Positions 17,153-26,123 of a stretch of 64,000 bases of DNA are shown piece by piece (the stretch's first letter is position 1; each line of letters starts with the position of its first letter). This DNA comes from Pectobacterium carotovorum (GTDB lineage Bacteria; Pseudomonadota; Gammaproteobacteria; Enterobacterales; Enterobacteriaceae): the NCBI RefSeq assembly GCF_033898505.1, contig NZ_JAXAFK010000001.1, positions 806,001-870,000 of the forward strand, given 5' to 3'. A model generated the notes under the pieces. That model was not told the origin of the DNA. It saw only the letters and a list, made by a program, of their open reading frames with translations, and did no database searches. The translations under genes and the position numbers were made by a program.

Positions 17153-18792
17153 CTTGAAGATCCTTCTCGGGAAAGGGAATCGCGGTTAGCTGTCGGCGAT
17201 GCGTCGTCTGGCCGCCCTTGCAGCAGCGATTCCGGGTGACGGTCGATCTGTTCGGCCAGGCTGCGCAGGGCGCGTAGCGTGCGCTGAATTTCCTGTAATG
17301 ACTGCGTGATGCCCAACTGCATCGGTGAATCCTCTTCCAGCACATCCTGTGCGCGGCGTGCGGCCAACTGCATGTTTTTCATCAACCGATTGGCTTCCGG
17401 TAATGTCTGCCCGTTGACCTGTCGCAGCGCTTTATTGGCTTCTACCAGCGTGGTGTTCATGTTGCGGCCAATCTCATCCAGCGGCAGGTTGTCGATCTTG
17501 CCGATGATGCTGGCCATCTGCGTTTGTAGCCGATCAAATCCGCCATTGACGGTGGGTAAAACCAACGGACGGGCGTTGATATCGAAAGGTGTTTTCGCGG
17601 CATCGGGTACAAAATCGAGTGAGATATAGAGCTGTCCGGTCAGCAAATTGCTCGGTGCAACCTGTGCACGCAGGCCGTGTTCCACCAGATCGCGGGTAAA
17701 TTCGGCAGTTTGCTGTTCGAGCGATGTCGCTGACTTAGGCAGCTTGTCCAGTACGTTGCCGAGACGGTTAGGGAACACTTCAATACTGACGACCGTCGGG
17801 AAGCGATAGCCCGTTTTGCGGTAATCCAGCTCAATGGCGGTCACGTTGCCGATTTTGACGCTGGAGAATTCAACGGGTGCACCGATCTCCAGACCGTGCA
17901 GCGAACGATCGAAGCGGAGTTTGAAGAGGATTGGCGGACCGTCGGGCGGTGATAGGGCTGATTCCCGATCGCTCGCCAGTTTGTAGGTTGTCAGCGGTTC
18001 CGGGCGGGTAACTGCGCTGTCCAGATCGGGGGTAGAAAACGCGATACCACCAGCCATCACAGCAGCGAGGGTTTGCGTTCTGAGGCGAAAGCCGTTGGCG
18101 TCAACCGAGAGATCCACGCCGCTGGCATTCCAGAAGCGGGTATTTGGCGTAACAAAGCGGTCATAGGGCGCGTCGATAAAAACCTGAAGCTGGACGCTGC
18201 GACCATCGCGGTTTAACTGATAGGACGCGACGCGGCCGACGGGAATACGGCGATAGTAAACCGGTGAACCGCTATCCAGCGATCCAAGATCGTCGGCCTG
18301 AATGATAAAACGGCTGCCCGGCATGCCGTTAATCACCGCGGGCGGCGACTCTAAACCGACAAAGCGGGTTTCTCCCTGAGTCGACTCGCCTTTATCGGCC
18401 CCGATGTAAGCACCGGAAAGCAGAGTGTCGATACCCGTCACGCCGTTGATACCGACGCGCGGGCGAACCACCCAGAAGCGGCTATCGGCATGCGCCAGAT
18501 TTTCCGCATTTTTATTGAGCAGCACCGTGACGAGAACCTGCTTACTGTCCGGGCTCAGCGAGATGTCTTTTACGGTGCCTACCGCCACGTCTTTGTATTT
18601 GACGATGGTGCGACCTGCCTCAAGGCCAGTAGCGCTCTGGAAGGAAATCACGATCTCCGGTCCGGTATCCGACCAGGTGTGGATCAACATGGCGAGTCCC
18701 GTTAGCATCGCGAGCGCCGGTACCAGCCAGATCAAGGAGATTCGCCAGCGTTGGCGAACGATCACTGGATCGCCGGGGTGTTCGTGGATCAT
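17149..18792 (-). CDS. pqiB: PqiB, MCE-domain periplasm-spanning lipid transport protein
   Basis: A 547-residue protein, almost the same length as E. coli PqiB (546). One N-terminal transmembrane helix (residues 16-36) is followed by three MCE domains beginning near residues 45, 160 and 290 (each with the pattern G-L-x-x-G-x-x-V-x-Y/F, e.g. GLEAGRTIVKYKDVAVGTV and GLEIGAPVEFSSVKIGNV), then a C-terminal helical needle (residues 430-520). The hexamer forms a tunnel from inner to outer membrane. ATGA overlaps join it to the genes on both sides, so the operon is tightly coupled. Confidence 0.9.
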   Translation of the reverse strand: MIHEHPGDPVIVRQRWRISLIWLVPALAMLTGLAMLIHTWSDTGPEIVISFQSATGLEAGRTIVKYKDVAVGTVKDISLSPDSKQVLVTVLLNKNAENLAHADSRFWVVRPRVGINGVTGIDTLLSGAYIGADKGESTQGETRFVGLESPPAVINGMPGSRFIIQADDLGSLDSGSPVYYRRIPVGRVASYQLNRDGRSVQLQVFIDAPYDRFVTPNTRFWNASGVDLSVDANGFRLRTQTLAAVMAGGIAFSTPDLDSAVTRPEPLTTYKLASDRESALSPPDGPPILFKLRFDRSLHGLEIGAPVEFSSVKIGNVTAIELDYRKTGYRFPTVVSIEVFPNRLGNVLDKLPKSATSLEQQTAEFTRDLVEHGLRAQVAPSNLLTGQLYISLDFVPDAAKTPFDINARPLVLPTVNGGFDRLQTQMASIIGKIDNLPLDEIGRNMNTTLVEANKALRQVNGQTLPEANRLMKNMQLAARRAQDVLEEDSPMQLGITQSLQEIQRTLRALRSLAEQIDRHPESLLQGRPDDASPTANRDSLSREGSSR

Positions 18793-19412
18793 TTTTTGTC
18801 ACCTTTCCAGATAAGACGCGGGTCATAGCTCATGGCAGATAACATGGTCAGTATCACCACCAGCCCAAAAAAAAGAATGCCACTGCGGGGTTCCGCTTCA
18901 CTCAGGGGAGGAAATCTGACGAGCGCAGAGACGGCGCCAATGACGACGATATCCAGCATAGACCAGTAGCCCACCCATTCTGTTAGCCGATACAGCGCGG
19001 CGCGCTCGGCCATCGCCTTACGGCTTTTTTGGCGTGACATGAAGAGCAGCAGGCCAAGAATCAGAAATTTCATACAGGGGATGACGATGCTGGCGGTAAA
19101 GATCAGCAGGGCGATGCCGTAGTCGCCGCTGTGCCAGAAATCCATCACGCCGCTTAAGATGGTGCTTTCGCTCCCCAGTCCGAACAGACGGGTGTACATC
19201 ACGGGTAACACGTTGGCGGGGATATAGAAAATCAGCGCGGCAACCAGCAGCGCAGAAGAGTACGCGGTGCTGTCTTTGTGGGAAGGCGTCAGCCGCGACC
19301 GACAGCGTGGGCAACGTACTACATCGTGCGAGTCGGCATCATGCTGGCAAACGAGGCCGCATACCGGACAGGCGACCAACGGCAACGGCTGGGCGGACAG
19401 ATCACTTTTCAT
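18789..19412 (-). CDS. pqiA: PqiA C-terminal-half protein (paraquat-inducible protein A)
   Basis: Inner-membrane protein of 207 residues equivalent to the second half of E. coli PqiA (about 417 residues). It starts with its own zinc-ribbon (CPVCGLVCQH, then RCPRCRSRL) followed by about four transmembrane helices. It overlaps the upstream half-gene by 11 bases and pqiB by 4 bases. Each half has its own zinc ribbon and start, so this looks like a genuine two-gene version rather than a broken one. The role is as inner-membrane partner of the PqiB tunnel. Confidence 0.85.
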   Translation of the reverse strand: MKSDLSAQPLPLVACPVCGLVCQHDADSHDVVRCPRCRSRLTPSHKDSTAYSSALLVAALIFYIPANVLPVMYTRLFGLGSESTILSGVMDFWHSGDYGIALLIFTASIVIPCMKFLILGLLLFMSRQKSRKAMAERAALYRLTEWVGYWSMLDIVVIGAVSALVRFPPLSEAEPRSGILFFGLVVILTMLSAMSYDPRLIWKGDKK

Positions 19413-20040
19413 GGCTGACCACGCTGCGGTTACCGTCCGTGGGCACCAGCGACCACAGTGGGCGAAGGTCCACGCTGTTGACGACGACGAGCAGCAGCAT
19501 CAGCGCCGCCAGCGCCCAACAGCCTGCCCCTGGCATCACCTGCATAAAACCGGAGAGCTTGATGGCGGCGATCAGAAAACCCAACGTCGCAATTTCCAGC
19601 ATGCTCCAGGGACGAAGCCACAGCAGTATCTTCATTACAGGAATAAAACCGGGGGCGCAGCGGCCTTGATTAGCGAACATCAGCACCCAGCCAGTCAGCA
19701 TGATTTGCAGAAAGGGGGCAATAATCAGGAGAAAAAAACAGCCTATCGCCAGCGGCAGGGTCGCACCGTTGGCCAGTGCGAGCGCCGCTTGCCACAGCGT
19801 TGCCGTATTCTGGAGCGCATGAAAACTGACGGTCAGTACCGGATAGATATTGGCGATAAAAAACAGGATGGCTGCCGTTTGGATCAGCGCCAGTCGATGT
19901 CCGGTATGCATCCAGCCTGAACGATACAGTGTGGCCTGACAGCGCGTGCAGCGTGCTGCCTCACCGGGGTTTAACGCCCGGTAATGGTGCACGCTGTCGC
20001 AGTGCGGACAGATAATTAAGTGAGGGTAGATTGTCATCAT
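19402..20040 (-). CDS. pqiA: PqiA N-terminal-half protein (paraquat-inducible protein A)
   Basis: About 212 residues equivalent to the first half of PqiA: a zinc-ribbon (CPHCDSVHHY, then RCTRCQATL) and about four transmembrane helices. The ATG at 20040 has GCGGAACAGC before it; a GTG at 20052 is the alternative. It heads the four-gene pqi operon and lies 34 bases after the DUF3313 lipoprotein gene on the same strand, which may be co-transcribed. Two adjacent PqiA-domain genes are known from other proteobacteria. Confidence 0.85.
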   Translation of the reverse strand: MMTIYPHLIICPHCDSVHHYRALNPGEAARCTRCQATLYRSGWMHTGHRLALIQTAAILFFIANIYPVLTVSFHALQNTATLWQAALALANGATLPLAIGCFFLLIIAPFLQIMLTGWVLMFANQGRCAPGFIPVMKILLWLRPWSMLEIATLGFLIAAIKLSGFMQVMPGAGCWALAALMLLLVVVNSVDLRPLWSLVPTDGNRSVVSHEK

Positions 20041-20073
20041 GCTGTTCCGCACCGTTATCTCTAGGTTTTCCGC

Positions 20074-20736
20074 TTACTTCAGCATGTCAGCCAGTTCTTC
20101 AGCCGCTTTGTCGATACCCACCTCTGCGGCGCTCAGTGCACCCACGCTGGCGCTGACGTTCATGGCGTTCGGATACTGCTTCGCGACATAGGCATTGAGT
20201 AGTTTGTTGGTCGTCGCATCATAAATTTCAACGGCATAGCTTACCGATCCGTTGAGCAGACCTTCCTTACCACGAATGGATTGCACGATGTTGTATGGCC
20301 CGCCAGCCAGGTCGAATTTGGTAAACGTACCGGCAACCGGCGTCGTGGTATCGGCGCCCGTCAGCGTCAGTTTCAGCCGCAGTGTACCGGGCGCAGGCGC
20401 CGTCACTTCGTTGAAACGGGAGCGTAAGGTTTTACTGAACGTATCCTGCATATAGGCGGCCAGCGACTGTCTGTCCTGCTGTGACATGTCATTAAATTGG
20501 TTGTCGCTTCCCTGATAAATGCTGACGGGATCGATGATGATGTGGGTGTATTGCTTCCAGTCGACGGTCGTGGTGTAACGGTAAGGAATGCGATCTGCGT
20601 GCTCACCGGTGTTTTGTGCCAATTGCGACGACGATGCGATACCGCTGTAGCGCACGGGGGGATTACTTGCGCAGCCTGCGAGTACGACAGCCAGAGCCAA
20701 TACGGTAGGACGTGCAACCCGGGATAATGTGAACAT
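20074..20736 (-). CDS. DUF3313 lipoprotein
   Basis: A lipoprotein of 220 residues with a clear signal and lipobox (VVLAGCAS). It matches my memory of the DUF3313 family (DWKQYTHIIIDPVSIYQG, then RLKLTLTGADTTTP). No enzymatic motif is visible; family members are uncharacterised envelope proteins. AGGATTCTCAT precedes the ATG at 20736, whereas the longer upstream reading has no ribosome site. Its position before pqiA suggests expression with the envelope lipid-transport operon. Cellular role unknown. Confidence 0.75.
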   Translation of the reverse strand: MFTLSRVARPTVLALAVVLAGCASNPPVRYSGIASSSQLAQNTGEHADRIPYRYTTTVDWKQYTHIIIDPVSIYQGSDNQFNDMSQQDRQSLAAYMQDTFSKTLRSRFNEVTAPAPGTLRLKLTLTGADTTTPVAGTFTKFDLAGGPYNIVQSIRGKEGLLNGSVSYAVEIYDATTNKLLNAYVAKQYPNAMNVSASVGALSAAEVGIDKAAEELADMLK

Positions 20737-21039
20737 ATGAGAATCCTGTAAAGAGAACCGCGGAATCGCGTGATAACACGCAGCCTTAGCGACGCAGCGT
20801 TGAATGACGGTCACCATGCGTACTTTTAAAACTAAACTGTACGGTATCGTTTTAGTTTTTTCTGCTTGTGGTGTCAAGAGAGGCGTGAGGTTTTCTTCTC
20901 AGGCAACATTTCTGTCACGATTTGGGATAAGGTGTTGGCAAATTCTGCCGATATTAATGGTTCAGGGAATGTTATCTGCACCTTAAGGATGCTAGCCGAC
21001 TGTTATACTGAAGAGGGCTGATATCCGTCTACTGCTCCG

Positions 21040-21144
21040 ATGATTGCCATCGTTGGATGATGAGGTTGACACACTTAAAAATATTTTACGTTTGACGCTG
21101 GATAAGATTGAAGAACACGACTATCACGTACAGTGGAGCGGTCG
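21040..21144 (+). pseudogene. Frameshifted stub of a response-regulator receiver domain
   Basis: ATG at 21040 reads M-I-A-I-V. If one base (21055) is skipped, translation continues DDEVDTLKNILRLTLDKIEE, with the acidic pair and spacing of a CheY-like receiver domain's first strand and helix. Similarity is lost after about 35 residues, well before the phospho-acceptor Asp. It is thus a truncated, frameshifted relic, immediately upstream of cheV. The rest of the 20737-21222 gap shows no gene; the cheV promoter must lie here. Confidence 0.5.
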
Positions 21145-21222
21145 GATGTTGGTTCCTGTTTGCTCACATCTCGAATGTTGCCTTGTTACGGTATACCTAT
21201 AATGACTCGCACTGAGGAAAGC

Positions 21223-22188
21223 ATGGATAATTTTCAAAAAGAAATCGATGAGAGAACAAACCTCACCTCTGCTAATAAATTTGAACTCTTATTATTCCAG
21301 CTGGGCAAATCACCCGAAGGTGGCAAATCTGAGCTGTTTGGCATCAACGTATTTAAACTGCGTGAAATCGTGCCGATGCCGACCTTGACCAAAGCGGCTG
21401 GTATGACATCGCCGATGCTGGGTATGGTTAACATTCGTGGGCAAATCATTCCTGTTATCGATCTTCCCGCCGTGGTGGGCAGCAAGCCGGAAACCGGTCT
21501 GAACATTCTTCTTATCACTGAGTATGCGCGCAGTACGCAGGCGTTCGCTGTGGAATCGGTCGACGATATCGTTCGTCTGGAATGGAGCCAGGTTTTGGCT
21601 GCCGAAGCGGGCATCAGTAACACCTACATCACAAGTATCGCGCGTCTTGATACCGACAAGGACAGCAATCGTCTGGCGCTGGTGCTGGATGTTGAACAGA
21701 TTCTGTTTGATATCATTCCTGGCGATCGTGAAACCAAGCTCAAGGACGCGGAAGAGAAAATCTACCCTTACACGCCTGGCGCGATTGCGATTGTGGCGGA
21801 AGACTCCAAAGTCGCTCGTTCACTGCTTGAACAGGGTCTAACCCAGATGGGCATTCCGTTTAGCATGCACATCACCGGACAGGAAGCCTGGAATAAGATA
21901 CGGCAAATCGCGCAAGAAGCGCAGTCGGAAGGCCGACCTATCTCGGACAAAATTTCACTTGTCCTGACCGACCTGGAAATGCCGGAAATGGACGGCTTTA
22001 CGCTGACCAGAAATATCAAACGTGAAGAATTCCTGAAGAATATCCCTGTGGTGATTCACTCTTCACTGTCCGGCAGCGCGAACGAAGATCACGTGCGTAA
22101 TGTTGGCGCGGATGCCTATGTGGCGAAATTCGAAATCAACGAGCTGTCGTCGGCGATTCAGACTGTACTGAATAAAGTACGTCGTTAA
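21223..22188 (+). CDS. cheV: CheV chemotaxis coupling protein
   Basis: Couples chemoreceptors to CheA and is itself phosphorylated, tuning adaptation at the polar receptor array. The 321 residues contain an N-terminal CheW-like domain (about 18-165, with MLGMVNIRGQIIPVIDL) and a C-terminal receiver domain (about 185-318) with acidic residue D194, phospho-acceptor D250 in LTDLEMPEMDG and the lysine in AYVAKF. AGGAAAGC precedes ATG 21223. It stands alone, as cheV often does in enterobacteria, and ends at an intrinsic terminator. Confidence 0.93.
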   Translation: MDNFQKEIDERTNLTSANKFELLLFQLGKSPEGGKSELFGINVFKLREIVPMPTLTKAAGMTSPMLGMVNIRGQIIPVIDLPAVVGSKPETGLNILLITEYARSTQAFAVESVDDIVRLEWSQVLAAEAGISNTYITSIARLDTDKDSNRLALVLDVEQILFDIIPGDRETKLKDAEEKIYPYTPGAIAIVAEDSKVARSLLEQGLTQMGIPFSMHITGQEAWNKIRQIAQEAQSEGRPISDKISLVLTDLEMPEMDGFTLTRNIKREEFLKNIPVVIHSSLSGSANEDHVRNVGADAYVAKFEINELSSAIQTVLNKVRR

Positions 22189-22209
22189 TCGTTCCTGCGG
22201 TCACCGCAT

Positions 22210-22257
22210 TCGGCCTTTGCCTCCTCCTGAAGGGAGAGGGCAGAGGCCGATTTTTTT
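22210..22257 (+). terminator. Intrinsic terminator of cheV
   Basis: The arm TCGGCCTTTGCC pairs with GGCAGAGGCCGA, with an inner CTCCT/AGGAG-type stem, and is followed by seven T residues. Confidence 0.85.
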
Positions 22258-22375
22258 AGCGAGCGACTGTTTTTAACCGCTGACTTTAACTTCTGACACT
22301 TATACCGACATGTCCACGTTCTGGCCCCAAAGCAAGCCGAGCCAGAAAGACGCCGCCGTCAGAAAAGTGTGGTTA

Positions 22376-24562
22376 TCAGAATGAGGTCGTTACCCCCGCA
22401 TAGTAGGCACGTCCCGGTTCGTTATAGGTGGAAGCGCCTTTCGCCTCGCGATAAATCTGCTTATCAAGCAGGTTACTGATACCGGCATTGACGCGCAGGT
22501 TCTTGCTGAATTGGTAGTTCACCCCGACGCCCGCAACGGAGTAGCTGCCGATTTCGCGTGAGGAAAGCCCGCTGTTGTACTCTGTCCAGTTCGTCGCGTA
22601 CTGACGCGGTTTTTGCTTGCCGTACATTGTCCAGCTAACGTTGGCAGACAGCTTGTCCGTAGCCTGCCAGTCCAACTGGGTATTGACGGTGTATTTCGGG
22701 ATGATCGACAGCGGATTGCCGGTGTCTTTATTTTTCGATTCAATCATATAGGTGGCGTTGGTGCTCCAGTCCAGCGTGTCTTCGATCACGGGTACCAACA
22801 GGTTGGCTTCGAGCCCTTCCACCAGCGCTTTACCGCCATTCTCCCAACGCAAAATCGCCGCATTTGACTGCGTCAGCCCGAGGATATCGGTGCCGGAAAC
22901 AATCTTGTTTTTATAGTCATTACGGAAATAGGTTACGCCCGCCTGCCAGCCGGCATGTTTGAATTCCAGCCCGATTTCTTTGTTGACGCTGATTTCAGGA
23001 TCCAGATTGTCATTGCCCGCCAGATAGCAGCCGCCGCCGTTATTATAATCCACGCCGAACGGGCAGCCGTTACCGCGCGAATAAAGCAAATAACCGGTAG
23101 AGGATTGATAAAGGTTTGGTGCTTTAAAGGCGCGCGCGATACCGGCTTTCACGCTGAACATCTCGCCCAGCTCCTGTTGGATGTTCAGGCTGGGGCTATA
23201 ATTGCCGCCAAATTTATCGTGATAATCGAAACGCAGGCCGGGGATCACTTTGGTACCGGGCACAACTTCGATGTTGTCTTCAAAATAGAGCGCACTGAGC
23301 TCTGCGCTGTTTTTACTGCTGCGCTGAGCAGGGTTGACGGATGTACCGGGGAGCGTATCTCGGCTGTCTCCTGTGTAGCTGCTGGAGGAGGGGTCGTTTA
23401 ACTGCTCTCGATTCCACTCTGCGCCTAGTGTGAGCGTTTGCTCGGCCCAAAGTTCAAGCGGGATATTCAGTTCGCTGTTAATGCGCAGATTCTTCAAACG
23501 GCTGGTACTGTAGCGATCGCTATTGATTGAGCCTTCAAAGCGGCCGAACAATCCTTCGTCAAGCCGGGTGTTATTGGTTTGGTCGTAAGCAATACCCAGC
23601 TTGGATTGTCCCCAATCCCAGATACCGTTGTGCGTAATGGCATAATTCTGGCGGTACAGTCGATTGGTTTCCGCTCCGCTTTTTGCCAGACTTTCGGGGA
23701 TGACCCCTCCGCCGCTGAATTGTGTATCGCCGGTATAGATATTGCCCTGACGGCTATAGCCCGCTTCAACATCAACGATCTGCTGCGGTGAGAGTTTCCA
23801 GGACAGCAGCGTATTGAGGTCTTTATTACGCACACCTTCGCGTCCGGCCGCGGCAGAACCGTTCTGGTTACGGTTGATATCCCAACTGTCGGAATCGGTT
23901 TTATTGATATTGCCGTACAGGCGCATGGTGAGCGCATCACCGGCCAGCGGGCCGCTCAGGTTGATATTGGCGCGGCGTGTGGCACCTTCTTTGCTGTTTT
24001 CTGGCTGATTGCCGTACAGCGAGAGCGAGCCGGCCCAGACGGTGGACGGGCGCTTGGTGATGATGTTCACCACGCCGCCAGCCGCACCGGAACCGTAGCG
24101 CGCTGCCGCTGGGCCACGGATGACTTCAATGCGTTCCACTTCTTCTACCGGCACCCAGTTAGTGTCGCCTCGGGTATCCCGTTCGCCATCCCAGGCGTAG
24201 CGAATCGCGTTACGTGAGGTCACCGGGCGACCGTCAATGAGAATCAGCGTATTTTCCGGCCCCATTCCGCGCAGATCGATCTGGCGGTTGTTGCCTCTGG
24301 CCCCGGTGGCGCTATTGCCTGTGAGGTTCACGCCCGGCATCTTACGGATAATGTCGGAGAGATCGTTAACGGGCGGCGCTTTTTTAATATCGTCCGCCGT
24401 GATGATCGACACTCCGGGTTGCTGTTTTAATTCCTGCTCAGCGGTGGCCTTGACGGTCATCACATCCTCGTCGGCGGCCTGCGCCGTGCCTAAGTGTGCA
24501 CCGAGTAGTCCGGCAACGATCAGTGCCAGTGGCTTTATGGTATGGAATTGCTGTTTGTGCAT
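22376..24562 (-). CDS. fepA: FepA-like TonB-dependent ferric enterobactin receptor
   Basis: Outer-membrane receptor for a ferric catecholate siderophore, 728 residues (E. coli FepA is 746 with signal). The plug domain reproduces FepA almost motif by motif: QQPGVSIITADDIKKAPP, IIRKMPGVNLTGNS, RGNNRQIDLRGMGPENTLIL, GDTNWVPVEEVERIEVIRGP and GAAGGVVNIITKRPS. The barrel ends in a terminal SF typical of outer-membrane proteins. It could also be a PfeA/IroN-type catecholate receptor. No entF/fes cluster adjoins it. It lies downstream of the tandem TetR gene on the same strand, 181 bases away, with a repeated ATATGTAC motif between them. Confidence 0.88.
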   Translation of the reverse strand: MHKQQFHTIKPLALIVAGLLGAHLGTAQAADEDVMTVKATAEQELKQQPGVSIITADDIKKAPPVNDLSDIIRKMPGVNLTGNSATGARGNNRQIDLRGMGPENTLILIDGRPVTSRNAIRYAWDGERDTRGDTNWVPVEEVERIEVIRGPAAARYGSGAAGGVVNIITKRPSTVWAGSLSLYGNQPENSKEGATRRANINLSGPLAGDALTMRLYGNINKTDSDSWDINRNQNGSAAAGREGVRNKDLNTLLSWKLSPQQIVDVEAGYSRQGNIYTGDTQFSGGGVIPESLAKSGAETNRLYRQNYAITHNGIWDWGQSKLGIAYDQTNNTRLDEGLFGRFEGSINSDRYSTSRLKNLRINSELNIPLELWAEQTLTLGAEWNREQLNDPSSSSYTGDSRDTLPGTSVNPAQRSSKNSAELSALYFEDNIEVVPGTKVIPGLRFDYHDKFGGNYSPSLNIQQELGEMFSVKAGIARAFKAPNLYQSSTGYLLYSRGNGCPFGVDYNNGGGCYLAGNDNLDPEISVNKEIGLEFKHAGWQAGVTYFRNDYKNKIVSGTDILGLTQSNAAILRWENGGKALVEGLEANLLVPVIEDTLDWSTNATYMIESKNKDTGNPLSIIPKYTVNTQLDWQATDKLSANVSWTMYGKQKPRQYATNWTEYNSGLSSREIGSYSVAGVGVNYQFSKNLRVNAGISNLLDKQIYREAKGASTYNEPGRAYYAGVTTSF

Positions 24563-24589
24563 TTTTTATTTTTCATCCCTAACGACGCG

Positions 24590-24656
24590 CATATGTACGA
24601 ATGCAAACGAGAGTTATTTGCGTTTGGTAATTTGGCAAAAAATAGTACATATGTAC
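24590..24656. promoter_or_regulatory. Pair of ATATGTAC motifs upstream of fepA
   Basis: CATATGTAC occurs at 24590-24598 and again inside the perfect palindrome GTACATATGTAC at 24645-24656, both within 100 bases of the fepA start. They are candidate operators for the neighbouring regulator with two DNA-binding domains, or may be chance. Confidence 0.3.
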
Positions 24657-24743
24657 AGTTTTATTGTAAAGGGCAGAGAGAAGGAGAAGAAGGTGGGCAA
24701 TAATTGGGAGGTAAACGGTTTTCCCGCGGGAAAACCGTATGGT

Positions 24744-25997
24744 TTAGCGAAAGGCGTTATACAGTGCTGAAACCGACTGATAAACCAGATCACGCGGCAG
24801 CGTGCGCTCGTGTTTTTCCAGCAGTGCGCGGATGAAAAAACCGTTCAGTAGCGTACCCAGCGGCAGCGCGGCGCTGTCGGGAGCGACCACCTTGATGATG
24901 GCGACAACGGTATTAGACCATTCGAGCGCGATGGGACGCAGGGAAGGACGCGAAATGGCAGCGGTAAATAACTCGTACTCGCGCGCCAGATCGTCAATAT
25001 CCTCGATGCCGCGCATGACAAAATCGGTCAGGACATCGCGCGGGTCGTCGTGGCGACGCTGATGAAACCAGCTAAACATATCATCGCGAAACAGGGCAAT
25101 CGCACTGCGCATCACGGCATTTAGCATGTCGTCCAGGCTGTTAAAATGGTAGGTAGTCGACCCTAACGGTACGTGGGCTTCACTCGCGACAGCGCGGTGC
25201 GTTAATGCACTAATACCGTCACGTTTGATGATATTCGTGGCCGTTTCGACAATATGCGCCGCACGGGAATGCACCGCTTCCAACCCAGTGCCGCTTGGCG
25301 TGACGCCTTTCTCTGCCAGCCAGGCGATCGCCTGTTCAGAGAGTGTTTCTCCGACCGGCATGAGGGGCATTTTTCGCGAGTAAGCAGTGGTGGGGGCTGG
25401 CGGCGCTGTGCAGCGATCAGCGGTGACCTGTGCGGTTGCCGTGCTGGTGCGAGCGTCTGGTTGGAACAAGGATTTGGCATCATCAATCATCGTCTGCCGT
25501 TCCTCGCGATCCAGCGTCACGAAGCCCAGTCCCTGTAACAGAAAAACGCCTTCTGTGGCGAGAAATGCCAGACGGATACGCTGCATGGTCGGCGTGGCGT
25601 CACGCAGCCGATCCAGTCGGGTGCGATAAAATTCCCGCACGGGTTCCAGCATAGCGGGGGAGTGAACCAGCGCGGTGAGCAGACCCACCGCGCGCGATGT
25701 TGTCTCGTCTTCTTCCTGACCTATCGCCGTAATATGGCCCAGTACATCGGCGTGAGGCTGGTTGGCGTAGCGTGCGGTTTGCTGCTGCGCCTCCTGCTCA
25801 AAACGTGCCAACTCACGCGACAGCATGGTCATGATCAGCTGGTCTTTACTGGGAAAGCTGTAAACCAGTCCGCCTTTGCTAATGCCCGCTTCGGCGGCAA
25901 CGGCATCTAACGTAAAACGATGCACGCCATCGCGCAGCAGCACCTGTTCTGCGGCGTCCAGAATCCGATCGTTTCGAATGGTTTTTTTGCGCGCCAT
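24744..25997 (-). CDS. Tandem TetR-TetR fusion regulator
   Basis: One 417-residue chain with two complete TetR-type repressors. The first helix-turn-helix is at residues 8-55 (ILDAAEQVLLRDGVHRFTLD, then AGISKGGLVYSFPSKDQLI) with a C-terminal ligand domain to about 190. After a Pro/Thr-rich linker the second helix-turn-helix follows near 250-295 (IVETATNIIKRDGISALTHR, then HVPLGSTTYHFNSLDDML) with its own helical domain. Most TetR proteins are 190-220 residues and dimerise; this chain could be a built-in heterodimer. AAGG precedes ATG 25997; an upstream ATG at 26030 is possible. It is divergent from a Bcr/CflA drug exporter, its probable target. Confidence 0.88.
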   Translation of the reverse strand: MARKKTIRNDRILDAAEQVLLRDGVHRFTLDAVAAEAGISKGGLVYSFPSKDQLIMTMLSRELARFEQEAQQQTARYANQPHADVLGHITAIGQEEDETTSRAVGLLTALVHSPAMLEPVREFYRTRLDRLRDATPTMQRIRLAFLATEGVFLLQGLGFVTLDREERQTMIDDAKSLFQPDARTSTATAQVTADRCTAPPAPTTAYSRKMPLMPVGETLSEQAIAWLAEKGVTPSGTGLEAVHSRAAHIVETATNIIKRDGISALTHRAVASEAHVPLGSTTYHFNSLDDMLNAVMRSAIALFRDDMFSWFHQRRHDDPRDVLTDFVMRGIEDIDDLAREYELFTAAISRPSLRPIALEWSNTVVAIIKVVAPDSAALPLGTLLNGFFIRALLEKHERTLPRDLVYQSVSALYNAFR

Positions 25998-26016
25998 CAC
26001 ATTGCCTTGTATTTTC

Positions 26017-26048
26017 GACTGGTCAGTCATATATTGCGCTCAGCAATA
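26017..26048. promoter_or_regulatory. Candidate operators between tandem TetR and MFS genes
   Basis: GACTGGTCAGTC (26017-26028, inverted GACT/AGTC arms) and TATTGC-GCTCA-GCAATA (26032-26048, perfect 6-base arms) lie side by side in the divergent promoter region. Two adjacent and different palindromes would suit a regulator with two unlike DNA-binding domains; no experimental basis. Confidence 0.4.
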
Positions 26049-26123
26049 CGCATCTTATCCGATTCGCACTCCCTTTGCTGTCGGTTATTCACGATTGAGT
26101 GGTCTATTTTTGAGGTGTTATCG

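Noticed and set aside
19402..19412. Frameshift error splitting one pqiA gene
   Set aside because: Both halves have their own start and zinc ribbon, and two-gene PqiA is known elsewhere. Kept as two genes, although an ancient split cannot be excluded.
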